NCBI GenBank assembly: GCA_012965455.1
Contig: DTSG01000422.1
Coordinates: 1 to 8,883 of the forward strand
Origin: Planctomycetaceae bacterium
GTDB taxonomy: Bacteria; Planctomycetota; Planctomycetia; Pirellulales; Pirellulaceae
Direction: 5' to 3'
Length of the DNA stretch: 8,883 nt
Shown: positions 5,458 to 8,883 of the stretch, piece after piece
How the letters are laid out: every line of letters begins with the position of its first letter
Numbering within the stretch: position 1 is the stretch's first letter
The notes under the pieces: model-generated
The model's database searches: none
Seen by the model: the letters and a program-made list of their open reading frames with translations, nothing else
What the model was told of the DNA's origin: nothing
Made by a program: the position numbers and the translations under genes

Positions 5458-6390
5458 ATGCCGTCCAAGTTTCGTGATCCCTTCGCTTCGATCTACAAGA
5501 ATGCGGCGAAGTTACGTATAGCCCTGAAGGCGGATGCCTTGATGTTGATGCTAGATGGACCGGCGGATTGGAAATCTATTCGTAAAGTTGGACAGTTCAA
5601 ACTCATTCTTTGTGTCTCTCAAAGTGCTGAGGACTTAGAGGGTGCCGAGGAATTTGGTTTGACACCGGTTGTTCTTGAAGCGGATGAGAGTCCTGTGCAT
5701 CAACGTATGGAAAACGCGTTGTTAGAATGTGTTGCCAATGATGTGCTGGACGCCGGAGCACAAGTGGTTGCGTTGTATAGCGGTTTTGATTCTAAGGGAA
5801 TCGACAGTATTTCCGTCCTCCAACTCGGCGAGCACTTAGGAAAACTGACGGCTCGGGATTTGCGACAATTGGAAACTAGTGTACCCCTAGAAACACTCAA
5901 ATCCGTTGTGGACCTAGCGGTAGAGATTGGACATGAGGGTCGCGAGGGAAACCCAGTGGGAACGTTGTTTGTTGTTGGGTGCACCCGACAGGTGCTGGAA
6001 TATAGCTCCACGGCAGGGTTTGATCCTGTGAAAGGCTATGGCAAATCTGATCGTAACATCAAGGACGCGCGAACTCGTGATGCTATCAAAGAAATCGCTT
6101 TGCTCGACGGCGCATTCGTTGTGGGAAGCGATGGGGTCGTTGAGAAATGTTGTCAAATCATACAGGCCAAGGCGGCGAGTATTACTCTATCTAAAGGACT
6201 CGGGGCTCGTCACTGGGCGGCCGCCTCGATTACTCGCATAACCAAGGCGATTGCGGTCGTCGTGAGCCAGTCAAACGGTACGGTGCGAGTTTTTCAGAAT
6301 GGGCATGTGGTGTTGAGGATCGAACCGCTGCGACGAGCGGTCACTTGGCGTGAATTCGAATATGACCCACCGATGGTTGCTGCCGAGTAA
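5458..6390 (+). CDS. Diadenylate cyclase, DacZ-like (DisA_N/DAC domain)
   Basis: This 310-aa protein should condense two ATP into cyclic di-AMP. The C-terminal DAC domain spans about 165-290: GTLFVVGCTRQVLEYS (168-183), NTP-site motif DGAFVVGSDG (217-226) and the second motif GLGARHWAAASITRIT (247-262), then AIAVVVSQSNGTVRVFQNG (264-282). The Asp-Gly-Ala and Arg-His residues that contact ATP are present. The third residue of the canonical RHR is Trp253. The N-terminal 1-150 is an alpha/beta region without membrane segments, with FKLILCVSQS (47-56) and AQVVALYSGFDSKGID (101-116). It resembles the pyruvate-kinase-C-like domain of archaeal DacZ, unlike membrane CdaA or DisA, whose DAC is N-terminal. 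The enzyme is thus predicted to be soluble. The ATG has AAGGG about 14 bases upstream, so the start is reasonable but not proven. No phosphodiesterase or c-di-AMP receptor is encoded in the window. Confidence 0.85.
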   Translation: MPSKFRDPFASIYKNAAKLRIALKADALMLMLDGPADWKSIRKVGQFKLILCVSQSAEDLEGAEEFGLTPVVLEADESPVHQRMENALLECVANDVLDAGAQVVALYSGFDSKGIDSISVLQLGEHLGKLTARDLRQLETSVPLETLKSVVDLAVEIGHEGREGNPVGTLFVVGCTRQVLEYSSTAGFDPVKGYGKSDRNIKDARTRDAIKEIALLDGAFVVGSDGVVEKCCQIIQAKAASITLSKGLGARHWAAASITRITKAIAVVVSQSNGTVRVFQNGHVVLRIEPLRRAVTWREFEYDPPMVAAE

Positions 6391-6464
6391 GATGCATCTA
6401 CCTGACAAGCTGAATAGTCTGTCCCTATTTGCGGCTTAATTTGGTATGTCATACCGCTACACAA

Positions 6465-6498
6465 AGGCGTCACAGACCCTAAGTGGATCTGGACGCCT
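6465..6498 (-). terminator. Strong hairpin between convergent genes, likely terminator
   Basis: AGGCGTC (6465-6471) pairs with GACGCCT (6492-6498). After a bulged A, CAGA (6473-6476) pairs with TCTG (6488-6491), and CC with GG (6477-6478 with 6485-6486), leaving a six-base loop. This gives 13 pairs in 34 bases. On the minus strand it is followed by TTTGTGT, so it best fits a terminator for the secreted SHD1 protein, 107 bases after its stop. It may also slow plus-strand transcription from the cyclase gene, though no T-run follows there. Nothing else in the 214-bp gap 6391-6604 looks like a gene; GGTATGTCATACC (6443-6455) is a further small palindrome. Confidence 0.5.
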
Positions 6499-6604
6499 GA
6501 GCCAATCGCTCCCGGTTACTGCTTCACAGTTATTACTGACCCGTTATGTAACACATGTGATTTAAGGAACACGGGAAAGCGATTGAAAAAAATAGGATGT
6601 CAAA

Positions 6605-8041
6605 CTAGGGAATGAGGTAGACTCCTCCAATCATTGCGCCAGCTTGCCACAACGATGCTTTTGCGTTGAGCGGAAAGGCGGGCAGTTGACGAGGAGCTAG
6701 TGATCCCGGGCGGTAGTAGCCCAGTGAATATTGACACTCGTTCCAAGGATGGATGCCCATGCGATAAGGGAGTACAGCGATGTTCAAGAAGAAGTGTGCT
6801 CCGGATCTTGCGGGTTGTAACCAAGGCCCCATCGTGTGGCCGTAGCGTTCAAGTTGTACGTCTTCAAAGTAAAGTGGTTTTTGGGTGAGAGCGGAAGCTT
6901 TCCACGTGAATGTGATTGGTTCCCAATTGCGCAAGTCATAGGTGTCTAATCCAATGCGACACTGTTTTGGGAAACCCCAAGTATCTGCTACGTAACAGGC
7001 ATCGTCGACGCTCAAGTCCGCCATTGGGATTTTAGTGGTGGTGCCGTTTGCAAGTTTGATTTCGATCTTACTGAACGTGTAATCTGCTAGTTGGCCAGAT
7101 GCGATAACTTTACCCTGACGGTTGGTCCAGGCTCGGACTTCGGCTTGTAGCTTGGCCGGTTTATTGTCCAAGTTTGGCTTAAAGGTAGGAGCAATGTCTA
7201 ATGAGATGTCTGACAAAGGGGTGGGCTGCAGACGCTGAGCTGCTCGCTCACAGTCGGGTGAGCCGCAATCAAGAACGGCGACTAGATTTTGCTGCGGTGC
7301 TGCTGCTCGGGTGCCCTGCCCAAGTATTGGCATAGGAGCAAATTGTACCGTTGGTAGCGGTGCGAGCTGTGGCGGCGCAGAGACGGGTTGTTTCGTAGGA
7401 ATGACGGTGGGGTTAGGAGGGAGATTGGCCTCTAACGGGACGGTTAGTTCTAGGGCGCCAGGAACTGCCGTTGGGTTTTCTGGTGGTTGAGAGTTGCTAT
7501 TGAGTGCAATAGCGGCATCGGCGTCGGCAGTTGGTGGAACTGGATCAAGGATAAGTGGGAATGCGTCTGTAGGATTAACGGGTACGATTTTGGTGAGATT
7601 TGGCCTTGGGGAAACCAATTCGTCTGTACTTGCGTTGAACTCTTTTAACGTTGACGGCGGATTGTTGACTACTTGTACTGCGTCAACGTTCTGAGTTATT
7701 TGTAGTGTCGTTAGCCGTATTGGGTTATTAGTTGGAGCTAGCTTTATCGTGCGAATTGATCGAATAGCCGTCGTGCGTGGTTGTGCAGTGACTGCTGTCG
7801 GGGTCCCGCGTTTCGCAGGAATTGGCAATTTGGTGGTTACCGTCACGATCGTAATGGGAGTAGGTTTCGTGACAGAGGATGTCACAATTCGAATTGGTTC
7901 CACGGCAACAAGTGGGACAGTGAAAAGAAGGGATAAGACGCCGAAGATCACCGGCCGACAGGGTCTTAGCCAGTGGAGCCATAATTGGGAATTAGCCGTC
8001 GTTAGCGGACGATTGGTCTGGGCTGTAATTTGGTGCTTCAT
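6605..8041 (-). CDS. Secreted Pro/Thr-rich protein with SHD1 domain
   Basis: The protein is 478 aa from the ATG at 8041. A signal sequence (VIFGVLSLLFTVPLVAVEP, about 31-49) directs export. Residues 50-290 are low-complexity and Pro/Thr/Asn/Ala-rich, probably extended. A Cys-containing LDCGSPDC lies near 258-265. At about 301-352 the pattern RAWTNRQGKVIASGQL, then IEIKLANGTTTKIPMADLS and the final DDACYV, matches the SHD1 domain (SLA1 homology 1), common in planctomycete surface proteins. The last 90 residues, with LYFEDVQLERYGH, SGAHFFLNIAVLPYRMG, ECQYSLGYYRPG and a hydrophobic AGAMIGGVYLIP end, resemble a C-terminal block I recall from planctomycete secreted proteins. Its function is unknown. 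Starts at 8059 (ATG) or 8074 (GTG) are also open. All three lie inside the end of guaB, so the genes overlap by 50-83 bases and are probably co-transcribed. No clear ribosome site decides the start. Confidence 0.82.
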   Translation of the reverse strand: MKHQITAQTNRPLTTANSQLWLHWLRPCRPVIFGVLSLLFTVPLVAVEPIRIVTSSVTKPTPITIVTVTTKLPIPAKRGTPTAVTAQPRTTAIRSIRTIKLAPTNNPIRLTTLQITQNVDAVQVVNNPPSTLKEFNASTDELVSPRPNLTKIVPVNPTDAFPLILDPVPPTADADAAIALNSNSQPPENPTAVPGALELTVPLEANLPPNPTVIPTKQPVSAPPQLAPLPTVQFAPMPILGQGTRAAAPQQNLVAVLDCGSPDCERAAQRLQPTPLSDISLDIAPTFKPNLDNKPAKLQAEVRAWTNRQGKVIASGQLADYTFSKIEIKLANGTTTKIPMADLSVDDACYVADTWGFPKQCRIGLDTYDLRNWEPITFTWKASALTQKPLYFEDVQLERYGHTMGPWLQPARSGAHFFLNIAVLPYRMGIHPWNECQYSLGYYRPGSLAPRQLPAFPLNAKASLWQAGAMIGGVYLIP

Positions 8042-8883
8042 GCGTAATGGCAATGTCATGGGGATGACTCTCACGTGTACTAGCAGCTGTCACGCGAATA
8101 AATCGTGCTTCAGTGCGTAAATCTTCAATTGTTGCAGTGCCGCAATAACCCATTCCGGCACGAAGGCCTCCCACGAGTTGATAGACAAAGTCTGCCAAAT
8201 CGCCTTTAAAAGGAACACGACCTTCAACTCCTTCAGGAACAAGCTTGCCGTTACCACTTTGGCGGTAGCGTTCACTGGATCCTTGAACCATGGCGCCCAT
8301 AGAGCCCATGCCACGGTAGGCCTTAAAAGTTCTACCTTGGTAGAGGATTAATCGTCCGGGACTCTCGGAAAGTCCTGCGAAAAGTCCACCAATCATGACA
8401 GAATTCGCTCCTGCCGCGATTGCTTTGGTGATATCACCGGAAAAACGTATGCCACCGTCAGCAATCACCGGTGTATTGCTATCTTTTGCGGCTTGCGCTG
8501 CTTCATAAACCGCTGTTATTTGGGGAACACCGATTCCTGAAATGACTCGAGTTGTACAAATTGAGCCTGGACCAATTCCGACTTTCACGGCGTCGGCACC
8601 AGCTTTGATGAGATCTCGGCAACCTTCTTGGGTCGCTATATTGCCGGCGATGACATCAATGGACCACTGTTTTTTTATTTGTTTTACGGTTTCAATAACG
8701 TTTTTTGAATGACCATGAGCGCTATCAACAGTCAAAATATCAACACCCTTGTCAATTAAGCTCTCGGCTCGTTCAAAATCAAACACACCGATCGCCGCTC
8801 CCACTCGCAATCGACCTAACAGGTCTTTAGACGCCTTGGGATATTGCTGGACCATATCGATATCTTTAATCGTTATCAAGCCT
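7992..8883 (-). CDS. guaB: IMP dehydrogenase, C-terminal part (gene runs off the window)
   Basis: This gene converts IMP to XMP with NAD+, the first committed step of GMP synthesis in the cytoplasm. The visible 296 codons cover the catalytic barrel. They begin GLITIKDID, the junction where the CBS (Bateman) domains return to the barrel, so about 200 N-terminal residues lie beyond the window. The TTG at 8877-8879 is an internal Leu codon, not a start. Counting from it, DSAHGHS is at 52-58, the catalytic loop GIGPGSICTTR at 101-111 with Cys108, and the IMP phosphate-binding segments IADGGIR and MIGGLFAG follow. The flap contains AYRGMGSMGAM, and its Arg-Tyr is in SSERYRQ. The end FIRVTAASTRESHPHDIAITHEAPNYS is the usual C-terminus, followed by nine extra polar residues (PDQSSANDG). 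The SHD1 protein gene starts within its last 50-83 bases. Confidence 0.96.
   Translation of the reverse strand, partial: GLITIKDIDMVQQYPKASKDLLGRLRVGAAIGVFDFERAESLIDKGVDILTVDSAHGHSKNVIETVKQIKKQWSIDVIAGNIATQEGCRDLIKAGADAVKVGIGPGSICTTRVISGIGVPQITAVYEAAQAAKDSNTPVIADGGIRFSGDITKAIAAGANSVMIGGLFAGLSESPGRLILYQGRTFKAYRGMGSMGAMVQGSSERYRQSGNGKLVPEGVEGRVPFKGDLADFVYQLVGGLRAGMGYCGTATIEDLRTEARFIRVTAASTRESHPHDIAITHEAPNYSPDQSSANDG

Noticed and set aside
7749..8120. A 123-aa plus-strand frame
   Set aside because: It is a shadow of the antisense guaB end and the signal region of the secreted protein, with no domain of its own.
8877..8879. TTG as a start codon for guaB
   Set aside because: It is the Leu in GLITIKDI, internal to IMP dehydrogenase. 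The gene continues beyond the window.
1..8883. Insertion sequence, prophage, CRISPR array, tRNA or rRNA
   Set aside because: I saw no transposase, integrase, phage gene, regularly spaced repeats or cloverleaf/rRNA signature on either strand.

Overview
The window looks like a piece of a planctomycete chromosome, most likely from the Pirellulaceae/Rhodopirellula side. The reasons are a Tat-exported Gfo/Idh/MocA dehydrogenase, a secreted protein combining an SHD1 domain with a C-terminal block I associate with planctomycetes, a divergent DnaA with a GPSGSGKTHLL P-loop, and moderate base composition. The assignment rests on family recognition by eye; no search was run.

Layout, left to right. A plus-strand Tat-secreted oxidoreductase (9-1304) converges on a minus-strand dnaA (1319-2725). 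A hairpin followed by a T-run lies in the 14 bp gap and the tail of the oxidoreductase gene, and would terminate dnaA. Upstream of dnaA is a 507-bp stretch with no convincing gene. It holds a perfect 12-bp palindrome, a 13-bp bulged hairpin, an 18-bp imperfect inverted repeat with a competing alternative hairpin, and a pair of 8-bp direct repeats 21 bp apart. I found no classical DnaA boxes there. Next on the minus strand are a membrane-anchored protein of unknown function (3233-3988) and an 81-aa gene (4138-4383). The latter resembles the THUMP-like C-terminal domain of class I SAM-dependent methyltransferases, but has no methyltransferase attached.

A divergent promoter region then leads to a plus-strand HEAT-repeat lipoprotein (4511-5236) and a diadenylate cyclase (5458-6390). 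The cyclase has an N-terminal alpha/beta region and a C-terminal DAC domain, an arrangement like archaeal DacZ, and would make c-di-AMP. A strong hairpin (6465-6498) separates it from a convergent minus-strand pair: the 3' part of guaB (IMP dehydrogenase, cut by the window edge) and, overlapping its end, the secreted SHD1-domain protein.

How they fit together. DnaA (replication initiation), GuaB (GTP synthesis) and the diadenylate cyclase (nucleotide second messenger) are housekeeping or regulatory genes. The two exported proteins and the lipoprotein belong to the cell envelope. There is no sign of a phage, insertion sequence, CRISPR array, tRNA or rRNA. The most unusual points are the altered Walker B and sensor 1 positions of DnaA, the structured region upstream of dnaA, the free-standing THUMP-like domain, and the DacZ-type cyclase with RHW instead of RHR.
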